Origin: Acrasis kona
Lineage: Eukaryota; Heterolobosea; Eutetramitea; Acrasida; Acrasidae
Assembly: GCA_026419775.2 (NCBI GenBank)
Contig: JAOPGA020000001.1
Span: 1-58,489, forward strand
Direction of reading: 5' to 3'
Length of the DNA: 58,489 nucleotides
In this document: positions 41,637-51,782 of the stretch, piece by piece
Layout of the letters: every line of letters begins with the position of its first letter
Position numbering within the stretch: position 1 is the first letter of the stretch
Position numbers and translations under genes: made by a program
Notes under the pieces: model-generated
Database searches by the model: none
What the model saw: only the letters and a program-made list of their open reading frames with translations
What the model was told of the DNA's origin: nothing

Positions 41637-41973
41637 ATACTCTTGTTATTAGTCTTTTTTATGCTCTTTGTTAAGTACTTAGAATAAATAGATTGTTACT
41701 TAATAGTGATTCTAGCAAACAATTAGTATGATCGCGATCGCTAATTTCGAATTATTTTGGTATCAGTTTTACGAACGTTGGCATAACGTCAATTCTATAA
41801 CAGTAGTATTATTTTGGTTAGGTAAAATTCAACGTTAGGAATATAATTTCATTCTATCACCATAATTGTACAAACCGATCTATAAAAAGTTACCTGAATA
41901 GTTGAAACCGGTGGAGTATAAATTCAATTTCTACAATATTATTTGATAACAAAGACAAGTTGGTCTACATCCT
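41637..41973. other. A/T-rich spacer and channel 5' region
   Basis: 337 bp with no gene. It contains a GCGATCGC palindrome near 41734 and A/T tracts typical of promoter DNA here. It precedes the EGF-channel gene on the same strand. Confidence 0.5.
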
Positions 41974-44900
41974 ATGGATTTAATTTCAGACAGACAGTCA
42001 ACAGCTCCACGCTACGACGCCGTAGCGCTGGCTGCTAGTATTAATGGAGGCTTAGACTCTTGTAGCCATTGCTGTTGACATTACTTGTTGCGATTGTGAG
42101 AAGTATACGTCATAAAGGGGGACAATCAAATTTTTTCGGAACTTTATCTACACTTTTATTCCCTTGCTGTTGCGCAAAGAGACGTGACGATACAGCCAGA
42201 AGACTAGGAAGTGGGTTTGGTATTTACTTTTGTTTCAGCACACTTTTAGTATGGACTTTCATTATCTTATCAGTCGTTGCCCTAGCAGTATTGTTACCAG
42301 TACATTTATCTTTGCAAGACAGAGGCTTGGTTTCATCAGGAGCAGCCGCTCCATTAAGTTTCACCTGCTTTGGAATGTCTCCAACTAACGCTAGCGTTTG
42401 TGGCGGAAATGGTTTCTGCTCAAGACAAGACATTTGCTCCTGCAACAATGGATACATAGGAGCAACTTGCTCAGAGATTGCTTGCTCAGGAATCTTAGCT
42501 GCTGATACTACAGTGTGCTCCGGTATGGGTACTTGCATCGGCGCTAACACCTGCAACTGCACCAAAGGTTACGCTGGATCCAGCTGTCAAAACGCAATTT
42601 GTTACGGTCAATCAGGCACACCAGCTTGTTCTTATGGAAATGGAGTTTGTGAAGTGCCAGACAAGTGCCGCTGCTCAACAGGATATTTCGGACAAGAGTG
42701 CCAAAGTTGGACTTGCAACAACAAAACAAACACCGCAACTGACGTTTGCAGCACCCACGGTATCTGCGGCAAATATGACGACTGTTCATGCTATTATGGA
42801 TGGGAAGGAAACGATTGTCAATATCCAACTTGCTTCATGACCGTGTCGACAGATGCTAAGGTTTGCAGTGGACACGGAACTTGCACCGGAGTTGATTCAT
42901 GCCAATGTAACGCCGGCTGGGGAGGAAACAACTGTCAGTTCCCTGTATGCAACGGAAAGAATGCCAACGAAGACGGTGTCTGCCAATTCAATAACCAATG
43001 CTCATATTCACCAAACAACTGTACTTGTGCTAACCCAGTCACTGGTAGTCCATGTGCTACCCCAATTTGCTATGGCCTTACACAAAATGCTGGTGGATCC
43101 TGCGGTGGTTCAAAGAGAGGATTCTGTAACGGACCCAACACTTGTCTCTGTCAAGGAGGTTACACTGGCGCGCAATGCGCTGATTATACATGCTGGGGAT
43201 ATGGTCAATCCAAGAATTACGTTTGTTCATCACAAGGTAAATGTACAGACTACAACGTCTGCTCATGCAACTCTGGATACGCTGGAGTCAATTGTCAAAA
43301 CTCTATCTGTTATGGAATTGAATCAGATAATTCAAAGGTTTGCAATGGAAGAGGAACCTGTTCTTCACCAAATTCTTGCCTCTGTAATGCTGGATACACT
43401 GGTGACCAATGTCAGACACCAACTTGCAATGGAATTGCCGCTACCTCACCAACTGTTTGCAACGGAAATGGTGTTTGCAACGGCCCAGATACTTGTGCTT
43501 GTAACACTAACTCTACTGGAACATTCTGCGAAGGAACAAAATCAAGAAGCCTCAACAGTAATGCTCGCGCATTGTACGGCAACAACAACATCAATGTCTT
43601 AAGACCAGATAACTCTATTGCCGACTACACCAGTATGAGAGTTGCTGGAGATTGGGTCAATTCATGGGCTAACATTGCCATTGCTATGTCCTTCTTCTTC
43701 CTGATCCTACTACTTTTAGTTATTGTGCCCACTTGTGTCTATAGAAAGAAGTACATGACCGACCACGGTATTCAACCAATGTTATCAGAATTCGTTGCAT
43801 GCCCATACATGTTAGAGATCCGTAACGTCAATAAAGAGATCACTGACCAGAAGGCATTCCATCAACTCATGGTACAATGTAACAACAACGACGAAAAAGC
43901 AATTGTAAAGACCTCATTAATTTTGGATTTGGCCGTTCCAACCCGCATTCAAAGAAAGTTAGATAAGGTAAACAGAAGACTAGCTCACTTCCAACAAAAG
44001 GATGCAAATGGCAAAGCACCATCCAGAACAACTGTTTACGGAGAGCGTAACTCTCAAGGAGAGAGAAAGCTCATGACTAATGTCGAGGCTGTGCCTTACT
44101 ACACAATGAAAAGAGATTCTTTACAAAAGAAGATGCAAGAATGGGAACAAATCTACAATAACGCCCACTTGCAACACAAGCTATCACAACCCATTCGCAT
44201 CAACTCCACAGACTCTGATAAGAGTGAAAGTTATGACAATTTGGTACCACAAACAGGCACTATCGGTATCATCGATATGGACGAGTACATTGCAGGATCT
44301 GGATATGCATTCGTTGGATTTGTAACAGTCAAAGATAAGGATAATTTCAGAAAAGCTTTCAACAAGCAAAACCATGGAATGACCGCACACAACATTGATT
44401 TCGAGAGCGATGATATCAATTGGGAGTCATACTACAACCAAAAGAGATTGAGCAAGAGCGACACTGAGAGAAAACGCAGCAGCTTGAACTTATGGAGAGT
44501 GCTATTGTTCCTTGCAATGATTTTGATTTTGGCTGCATGGGTAGTCCCCATCACTGTTGCATCTGCATATCAATCTATTGTTGATTTGGCTCCACTTACC
44601 GACGCATCAGACGCTGCTAGAGGACTTGCAGGTGGTTTCCTATTACAAATCATCCCAACATTTGTTCTATTCATTACTTGTGTCCTCGCAGTCAAGTTCA
44701 TCACTTCATGGACGACATGGGAGAGAAGAAAGACCTTTGGAAAGTCATCACGCACTGTTACTATTCGCAGTTATATCTTCTTGATTTTAGCCATGCTCAT
44801 TGTTCCATTGATTACCTTCGCAGTCAGTGATGGAATTTATCGTAGTCCTATTGCCGGAGGTGTCTTCTCTATCGCTACTGGACTTCAACAACTATTCATT

Positions 44901-45701
44901 CCCTCAACCGCCATCTTCTTCATGGTCCTACTATTGCACTGGGCACTACTAAAGAATGGTTATGACGCATTTGCTGGACAAGTATTGAGTTCATACAAAT
45001 CTGATGCTCCAGCTCCCCACAGAGTTGGAGAGATTCGCCTTGATAAGGAATATGCACACATGCTAGCAGTTATGGGTGTTGCTCTCTGTTTGAGTGTGAC
45101 AACTCCATTGATTCTACCAATTGCCGCCGGTTATTTCATTGTCAAATACTTTGTAGACGCTGCAAACGCTGAACATATGAAGCACTTGAATGAGAACAAT
45201 ACTCTACATTTCGACGAGAGTGCTGACTTTATGAGTCAACGCAAGACTATTCAAACAGTTACTGGATTAGTGATTGTCAATCTCATTATCTTCTTCTCCT
45301 TCTTATGCTTCTACTTTGGATTCAAGACTCTACAGAGCAACTATTTCTACCCCATGATGATATTGGCTATCATCTTCTCTGGATTGAGTATCCTTTCCTT
45401 GATTATTCACGCCATTGTGTCCGCATTAAGAAATAGAAGCCATGTTGTTGAGGACTTAAACGCTCTCAAGCCAACATTCTTGTTATTCGAGACATTATAC
45501 TCTCAACCAAGACTTGATCAACATGGAAGAAGCAAGAGAGCTACATTGATCCACGAAGCTGCTGTAGCAAGAAAGAAGAATATGGAAGGTGGTCATAATG
45601 GTCAAGTGTTGGATGTGATGATTAATCCCGAAAAGACGGAATCTGAACCCATGCCTATGCAAGTAGTCGACGTATTATTTAGCGATGGTGCAAAGCCATA
45701 A
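41974..45701 (+). CDS. TMEM63/OSCA-like channel with ten EGF repeats
   Basis: Exons 41974-42021 and 42066-45701 (44-nt intron, donor GTAGCG) give about 1227 aa; splicing is needed because the long frame lacks an ATG. Order: cytosolic or lumenal head with a Cys-rich patch; a membrane helix (about 68-97); ten EGF-like repeats of about 39 aa (112-510), each with VCxGxGxC...CxCxxGYxGxxCQ; a second helix (about 550-578); a cytosolic loop with VPTRIQRKLDKVNRRL and GYAFVGFVTVKD; and about eight further helices (812-1125) in the OSCA/TMEM63 arrangement. OSCA/TMEM63 proteins are mechanically or osmotically gated cation channels. The EGF array sits between TM0 and TM1, outside the cell if the topology is conserved. 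The channel assignment rests on layout and motifs. Confidence 0.72.
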
Positions 45702-45718
45702 GCATTTAATTTTTGATT

Positions 45719-45736
45719 TCCTGCGGGAATGCAGGA
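45719..45736 (+). other. 3' UTR hairpin
   Basis: A perfect 6-bp stem (TCCTGC/GCAGGA) with a 6-nt loop lies 18 nt past the channel stop codon. It may form in the 3' UTR; a role is unknown. Confidence 0.35.
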
Positions 45737-45839
45737 GTTTATGTAAAATACATAATTATCTAATAAAATAATTAAGTTTCAAATATTTAAACAATCTAAG
45801 TCTTTAATCTATTCTCTTTAAAATAATAAAGTTAAGATA

Positions 45840-47281
45840 ATGGTAAGAGAGATAGTTCATATTCAAGCAGGCCAATGTGGTAATTCAATAGGAAACGACT
45901 TCTGGGGGGTGGTGTCAGAAGAACACGGAATAAATCCTAATGGAATCTTTCATGGGAATGATCTTCAAAATGAAAACTTAGGGGTCTATTATAACGAGGC
46001 TGCTAGTGGGCGTTATGTACCAAGAGCTATTCTTGTGGATCTTGAGCCGAGCTGCCTAGATAACATAAGAGGAAGTACTTATGGTGAATTATTCAGACCA
46101 GATAATTTTGTAAGTAGATACGGTTGTCGCCCAGAGGTAATATTGAATAATAGATTTATGGTAATACTGGTGCTGGAAATAACTGGGCGAAAGGATTTTT
46201 CACAGAGGGAAGGGAAATTGTTGATTTAATAATGGATTCTGTTAGAAGAGAAGCAGAGTAAGTCAATTAACAGCTTTAAATTAAATGATAAAACAGAGGT
46301 GCAGATTCGTTACAAGGTTTCCAAATCGCACACAGTTTAGGAGGGGGCACTGGATCTGGACTAGGTACTTTATTAATGGCCAGGATACGTGAGGAATATC
46401 CTGATAGAATCATAATGTCATTTTCTGTTTTCCCCTCCGAAAACTTGAGCGATACTGTTGTAGAGCCATACAATAGCATTCTTTCTATGCATAGATTAAT
46501 CCAAGATGCTGATGAGGTAGTAGTAATAGATAACGAAGCATTATACAACATTTGCTCGAAATCGTTAAAACTCACAAAGCCTACTTTTGGTGATCTCAAC
46601 CATCTTGTAAGCTGCGTAATGAGTAACGTGACTAGTGGCTTTAGATTCCCAGGACAACTAAACTCTGATCTTAGAAAATTAGCCGTTAATTTAGTTCCGT
46701 TTCCTCGACTCCATTTCTTTTTAACTAGTTTAGCTCCATTATGGTCAACTAAATCTGCTTCATATAACCCATTAACTGTTGCTGATCTTACACGAGAGAT
46801 GATGGACGCAAAAAACTTTATGAGTGCATGTGATAATAGAGACGGAAGATACTTAACAGCTGCTGCCATCTTCAGAGGAACAGTGTCAGCAATGGAAGTC
46901 GACGAGCAAATGTCGCTATTAAAGAAAAACAAGGTATTCCAGTTTGCAGATTGGATTCCAAACAACTTTAAATCAAGCGTATGTAATGAACCACCAACAG
47001 GAATGAAAATAAGTTCAACCATGATCGCTAATCACACTTGCGTTGAGCAACCATTTGAAAGAATTTTAAGAAAATTCAAGTTAATGTTTGGAAGAAAAGC
47101 ATTCCTACATTGGTACTCAGCAGAGGGCATGGATGAATTAGAGTTTATTGAGGCTGATGACAACGTGTATGATCTTATTTCGGAATACCAACAGTATGGA
47201 TATCCTTATTATGAAGATGATGGCATGAGTTTTGAAGATTTTGATGATGACATTTGTGAATTTAGTTATTATTGTGAATGA
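45840..47281 (+). CDS. Divergent beta-tubulin
   Basis: Three exons (45840-46109, 46154-46257, 46297-47281) with introns of 44 and 39 nt give 452 aa. It starts [15 protein letters not shown] and keeps the tubulin/FtsZ nucleotide motif GGGTGSG, VVEPYN, DLNHLVS, RFPGQLN, RKLAVN and the EYQQY end of beta-tubulin, so it is a real tubulin. Many usually invariant sites differ and the tail is odd: instead of a Glu-rich end it has YPYYEDDG, an Asp/Phe-rich run and SYYCE. In Naegleria, divergent tubulins are used in mitosis while conventional ones build the flagella; a mitotic role here is inferred. The first 3' splice site restores the canonical [15 protein letters not shown]. Confidence 0.9.
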
Positions 47282-47754
47282 TTGCCATTGGGCACAATAA
47301 ATACATTAGCACAAAATTGATCTTTATGGTTTGAAGGGGTAGATTTGAATTCATGTCGCTAATGTGAATGGTGGGTACTTGGTCGTGGATTAAGAGATGT
47401 TGTGTCTTGTCCAAATCTTTTGCTGTGCTTTTTTGAATTCTTGCTAGGACCACGTCAAGCTAAAAGTTGGTTTCAATGTAGACTTATTAGAAATGGAATG
47501 ATGCATTGTGGTTTTTTTAGCCACGTTTGGTATGCTGGGGGGGGAAGTCTTTTGCATAAAATCATAACGGCGGTGTTTGCCATGATACATTTACGAGGTT
47601 GCTTCAGATTTTGTGGTCACTTCTTTTTTTACTAGCTTTTGAATCATCATACCACAAATAAAAATATCTGCATCCCCACACTCTTTTCGATCTATTTACA
47701 TTACATCCACCGGCTGTCAAGAATAATGAATCTATGCTTTTTTTGTAAACACGA
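47282..47754. other. Spacer, no confident gene
   Basis: 473 bp. A minus-strand frame (about 47470-47262) and a plus-strand frame (47402-47635) have no family match and I could not build a spliced gene. A G run (gggggggg near 47536) and the tubulin AATAAA (about 47297) are the only landmarks. Confidence 0.4.
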
Positions 47755-48321
47755 ATGTCGACAGTTGGCTACGGATCATTAGTCGAGAATCTCACTGATG
47801 AAGAGAAGGATGTGGTGAAAGGGTGCTTGGTAAGAATTATATCCGCGGGATGCGCACTTGCGTGTGCGTCCTCTCTGGGTGCATTCTATTTAAGTAAGAA
47901 TTAGTTGTCTTTTTTTAGATTAAAGCTTATAGCGAAAAATCAAACAAGAACTAGAAGAATGATTGGAGTTGTTCGTGAGTGTTCTTGTGTTAACGAAAAA
48001 TTACATTTAACATTTGATAGTTGCGGGGGCAATTGGATCACAAGTTGGATGTACAGCAGCAATCCCCCATTCTCTTGTTAGGCTTGCGAGAATAGAAGAC
48101 CCCAATTCACAACTTGCACAAGGAGCACGCAAAATGTGAGTGAAGCTTTTACAAACAAACTCAAACACTACAGGCTGAGAACATATCTAGACAGTCCCAA
48201 TGAGGTTAGTGCAGTTGAAGTTGACGATACGGTTGAATTCGACCAATCAGATTATATACTTGGTACAGACACCTCTGCAGTACAAATACCAAAAGATCTT
48301 GAAAATAAAGAGAATGCTTAA
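47755..48321 (+). CDS. OCIA-domain-like small membrane protein
   Basis: Four exons (47755-47893, 47933-47974, 48021-48135, 48174-48321) with introns of 39, 46 and 38 nt give 147 aa. The N-terminus LTDEEKDVVKGC, a first hydrophobic helix (about 28-46), a basic RTRRM segment, a second small-residue helix (GAIGSQVGCTAAIP) and LRTYLDSP resemble OCIA-domain proteins of mitochondria and endosomes. The tail is acidic. Only splicing with the later acceptor (cttatag) avoids an early stop. The domain call is by pattern and moderate. Confidence 0.55.
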
Positions 48322-48459
48322 ATTACAATTATTATGTTGATTATCATCTTCCAATTGTCTTCCTGGAAGAAAGACAGAAACCTTGCTTTTACAATTTTGG
48401 AGTCGTTGCAACATCGAACAATCAATTTCCAAAATTAAACCCCGTGTCAACCAATAACT

Positions 48460-49137
48460 ATGTCCACACCCACACCTATTATCTACGCATGTATTGCAGA
48501 GCGTGATGCTCAAGGGGAAACTTTCACCAGTATTGCAGGAGAGTATTTCACATCCAACGCCGCAAAAATATCAGAAACGGTAACTAGAATGATGATACCT
48601 CGCATCGATCATAAAAACCACAAGAGAACTCTAACCCAGTCCATCTATCACTTTCATTATAAAGTGAGCGGTCTTTACTTATACCTTTGTGTGGCTGGTA
48701 GTGAGTACCCATCACGCATTTGCTACAATTTTTTGGATGACATCGAGTCAAAGTACCTACAAAACCCAAAGGTTAAAGTTCGTCAACTCTTAAGCGACAG
48801 AATGACCTTCTTCAATAATCCTCGCAACGACAAGATCACAGCCATACACAACCAAATCGACGACGTCAAGAGCACCATGATTGATAACATTGATAAAATT
48901 TTGGAGAGAGGAGAAAGCATCGATAACTTGATGGTGCAAACAGAAGACCTTGGCAATTCAGCTGCCATTTACGTTAGGCACACAAACAAAGTAAAGTGGG
49001 GAATGAGAAAAAAACTTGCCATTTTAATAACCATCTTAGTTTTCATTGTATTGTTGCTCATCTTTGTGCTTGTATGGGCAGGTTGCGGTGCTACCTTCCA
49101 AAGATGTAGACCAGAGCCATCACAAGAGCCAAAATAA
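48460..49137 (+). CDS. VAMP7-type longin R-SNARE
   Basis: 225 aa. A longin domain (about 1-115; YACIAERD start, a YHFHYKVSGLYLYLCVAG strand pair) precedes an R-SNARE coiled coil (about 125-185) with the zero-layer Arg in DKILERGESIDNL, and a C-terminal membrane anchor (about 193-213) with a short lumenal tail. VAMP7/YKT6-like SNAREs drive fusion at endosomes, lysosomes and the plasma membrane; the anchor excludes YKT6. TAA lies in AATAAA and the convergent neighbour ends 4 nt away. Confidence 0.9.
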   Translation: MSTPTPIIYACIAERDAQGETFTSIAGEYFTSNAAKISETVTRMMIPRIDHKNHKRTLTQSIYHFHYKVSGLYLYLCVAGSEYPSRICYNFLDDIESKYLQNPKVKVRQLLSDRMTFFNNPRNDKITAIHNQIDDVKSTMIDNIDKILERGESIDNLMVQTEDLGNSAAIYVRHTNKVKWGMRKKLAILITILVFIVLLLIFVLVWAGCGATFQRCRPEPSQEPK

Positions 49138-49141
49138 ATTT

Positions 49142-49426
49142 TTATAAACCCTTGTTAAAAATGTTTGGTAAATTCATTTGTTTTACTTCCTCTTCATAAG
49201 CAGTGTAGTCTTTTTTTCTCACGCGCACCTTGACACCTCTTTTTTTAGTGGACAAGGGGAATAGCGACACCAGGGCATTTTGCAGCTTGTCGAATCTTTC
49301 TACGTTGTTGTTTATGGGATGGTGCCTGCTGCCAACATCATCACACGACCTATATTCTCCAATGGCTTGGTAGACGTAGCTTCTGGACTTGCCCCCACCG
49401 AGGCGGGGTAGTATCGTTTGTGACAT
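49142..49426 (-). CDS. Small basic protein, unknown
   Basis: 94 aa. The N-terminus is Gly/Ser/Arg-rich (LPRLGGGKSRS), then a Tyr/Asp region and a Lys/Arg-rich stretch (STKKRGVKVRVRKKDY). No membrane segment or family recognised. Codon use is like the neighbours and it lies in a normal convergent position 4 nt from the VAMP7 stop, which supports a real gene. Confidence 0.5.
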   Translation of the reverse strand: MSQTILPRLGGGKSRSYVYQAIGEYRSCDDVGSRHHPINNNVERFDKLQNALVSLFPLSTKKRGVKVRVRKKDYTAYEEEVKQMNLPNIFNKGL

Positions 49427-49684
49427 TTTGCTACTGTAAACTATTATTTGGTTTTTTATCTAAAATGAGAAGTTACAGCAATAAACGTCACGTTACGTTC
49501 AACCAAATCATCTGTGATTGTCACGCCAGCACGATACATCATGTCATTATTCACACTAACAACTAATACCATTACATGTTGCTCTACAAACAACACTTTT
49601 GGTTCAGAACCACAACAAAGGAATTGTTTTTGTAAGATTCTCCTAAAATCCGGCGGGGATTTTATATTTTGATATTAAAAGATA

Positions 49685-50840
49685 ATGTGCATTCTTGGTG
49701 TGGCAGTGAGAGCACACCCTCAATATCCTCTAATAATTGTAGACAATAGAGATGAATATTATGTAAAGTTATAGTCGTTCGTCGCTGACAAACTTTAGAC
49801 AAGACCAACCAAAGATGCAGAGATAGAAGAGTCCACAGGGATTCTATGCGGGAGAGACATGTCCGCAGGCGGCACATGGTGTGGATTACACACAAAGACT
49901 GGAGATTTTTCTGTACTCACCAATGTCTTTGAGCCAAACAGAAAGCCATCTGTTGCTCATCCAATTTCCAGGGGGAGATTAGTCGAGACCTTTATAAATG
50001 GAGAGTACGAAAGAGACGTTGATAAAAGCATTCTCCCTGATTGGGAGAGCTACATGGGTTTTAATTTGGTGTTTGGAAATCTCTACCGTTTTGCAAGGGA
50101 GCAACAAAAGGTAAACTTGATCAAGTTATGGTCTTCTTTAATGACAGATAAACGCAGGCGAGAAAAATGCACACCAACCATCTATTTACTACCTCTCCAA
50201 TCGTTCCTCTTCTTCGCCTTCGACACATCAAGAGCCGAAAGTGCAGCGGCTGAGTCAAGGTGTTCATGTCGTGTCAAATTCATACATGGATGACACTTCA
50301 TGGCCAAAAGTGAAATTTCTCAAGCAAGAGATGGAGAAAATATTAACACAAACCAATAAGACATTTACGCCGAGGGAGATGAGAGATCACATGGCACGTC
50401 TGCTCACAAGCAGACCACTTTTACCCGAGAGTCAGGTACCACAATACATTAAAGAAGAAATCAAAACATTTTGTCAATCGAAAATGGAGGGCTACCACTC
50501 GAGCATAACATCTATAAATAGCGGAATCACGATACAGTTGGAAGAGTTCGATCAGATGATCATGCAGAGCTGTTGTAATATATTTATAGATTATTGTAAA
50601 AAATTCAAGACGAAAAGTCAAGTCGTCATGTTGGTTGACAACAACGGAGATGTTTATTTTTATTATAGAAACACGGATGAGTTGATCGTACCGGAACCTC
50701 TATTACCGAACGAAGCATCCGGCGTGCATGGCGCACAGGGTAGGAGGAGTATGGACTTTGCATGTGGAGGTTGGAAGGAATACAAGATCGGCATAACGAC
50801 ACATTACAAGAAAAGAACATCTTTTGAGTATCATCATTAA
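49685..50840 (+). CDS. TANGO2: TANGO2 (NRDE family)
   Basis: Three exons (49685-49762, 49799-50110, 50148-50840) with introns of 36 and 37 nt give 360 aa. It begins MCILGVAV and has the family NRDE box (NRDEYY, split by the first intron), TRPTKDAE, AGGTWCG and DFSVLTN motifs; the rest aligns in outline with TANGO2, which has been linked to heme movement and lipid metabolism in mitochondria and ER. The N-terminal Cys2 is the Ntn-type position. An insertion (about residues 220-260) is longer than usual. Its stop overlaps that of TACO1 on the other strand. Confidence 0.88.
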
Positions 50841-51763
50841 ATATCTGCATTATGATAAAATGAAATTACATCAGGGTGGTCTTCTACTTGATCTATTAAT
50901 TTGTTGACCAACTCTAACTTGTCCTCATCTACATCAACCTTCTCTTTTGGAAACATTGTGACTTCCATAGTGGAGTCCTTTACTTGAAAGTGTTCTTGAA
51001 GACGTGGAGTGATGAGGTTATTGACGCTGCTGATTCTGTCCGGGTCACAAACAATGTTTACAATAAAGTGATTATTTCCTGCTGGAGTAGTTGTTTGTTG
51101 TGCTTTTCCTTTTTTTCCTGAGGGCTGATCTTCCACTGCTTCTGCTTCTTCTACGGGAATGACCTCAACATCCTGCACATGCTCAGAATCACCAACAATC
51201 TGATCTAGAATGACCTCCTCTATTTGCTCCTCGGTTTCTGCTCTAAATGGCATTTTGAATGAAATGATGCCGATTTTTTCAAACAAAAAGGCTACTTTTG
51301 ATGCGAGTAGGACTCCTTCGTTCTTTGTGAAAATTGACTTGAGCTCGGCTATCGTTCTGTGCTTTTTATCTGTAAGGCAATTAATTACGAATGCTACCCT
51401 ATTTGGACCGTTTCCCTCGTATGTGTGATGCTCCATTATAACTCCATCGTGGCTACCTGCGGATAAAGCTTTTGATATGGCCTCTTTGGGCATGTTTGTC
51501 TTCTTACAACGGTCCAATACGAATTTTAATGCTGCATTTGACGAAGGATCAGGTCCACCAGCTCTAACGGCAGCTGATATTTCAACAGATAATTTTCCAA
51601 ATTGTTTCATTTTTTGAGCATCTGTCTTCGCTTTTTTGTGCTTGATGTTCGCCCACTTAGAATGACCTGCCATGTACACTCTGTTTACATGATATGCACG
51701 AACAGTTTTTGTTAGGAATGTAGCACATGATGCTCTTGAGAGTGAAAACATTGTAAGAATCAA
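50837..51763 (-). CDS. TACO1: TACO1/YebC mitochondrial translation factor
   Basis: 308 aa. A 30-residue N-terminus rich in Arg/Ser/Thr is a likely mitochondrial presequence; the YebC/TACO1 core follows with AGHSKWANIKHKK, SVEISAAVRAGG, KTNMPKEAISKAL and EHHTYEGNGPN motifs. TACO1 aids translation of COX1 in mitochondria; YebC assists ribosomes at difficult stretches in bacteria. A Glu/Pro/Gln insertion (about 200-225) interrupts the core. The stop codon overlaps the TANGO2 stop in a TTAA. Confidence 0.92.
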   Translation of the reverse strand: MILTMFSLSRASCATFLTKTVRAYHVNRVYMAGHSKWANIKHKKAKTDAQKMKQFGKLSVEISAAVRAGGPDPSSNAALKFVLDRCKKTNMPKEAISKALSAGSHDGVIMEHHTYEGNGPNRVAFVINCLTDKKHRTIAELKSIFTKNEGVLLASKVAFLFEKIGIISFKMPFRAETEEQIEEVILDQIVGDSEHVQDVEVIPVEEAEAVEDQPSGKKGKAQQTTTPAGNNHFIVNIVCDPDRISSVNNLITPRLQEHFQVKDSTMEVTMFPKEKVDVDEDKLELVNKLIDQVEDHPDVISFYHNADI

Positions 51764-51782
51764 TCAAAGGAACAATAAAAAT

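Noticed and set aside
42634-43602. Overlapping plus-strand ORFs inside the EGF region
   Set aside because: They follow from the Cys/Gly/Asn codon pattern of the EGF repeats in another frame.
47262-47640. Small minus- and plus-strand ORFs after the tubulin gene
   Set aside because: No splice model gave a continuous protein and no family was recognised.
48136-48321. ORF starting ATG at 48136
   Set aside because: Its first part is the last intron of the OCIA-like gene; the frame is used only as the final exon.
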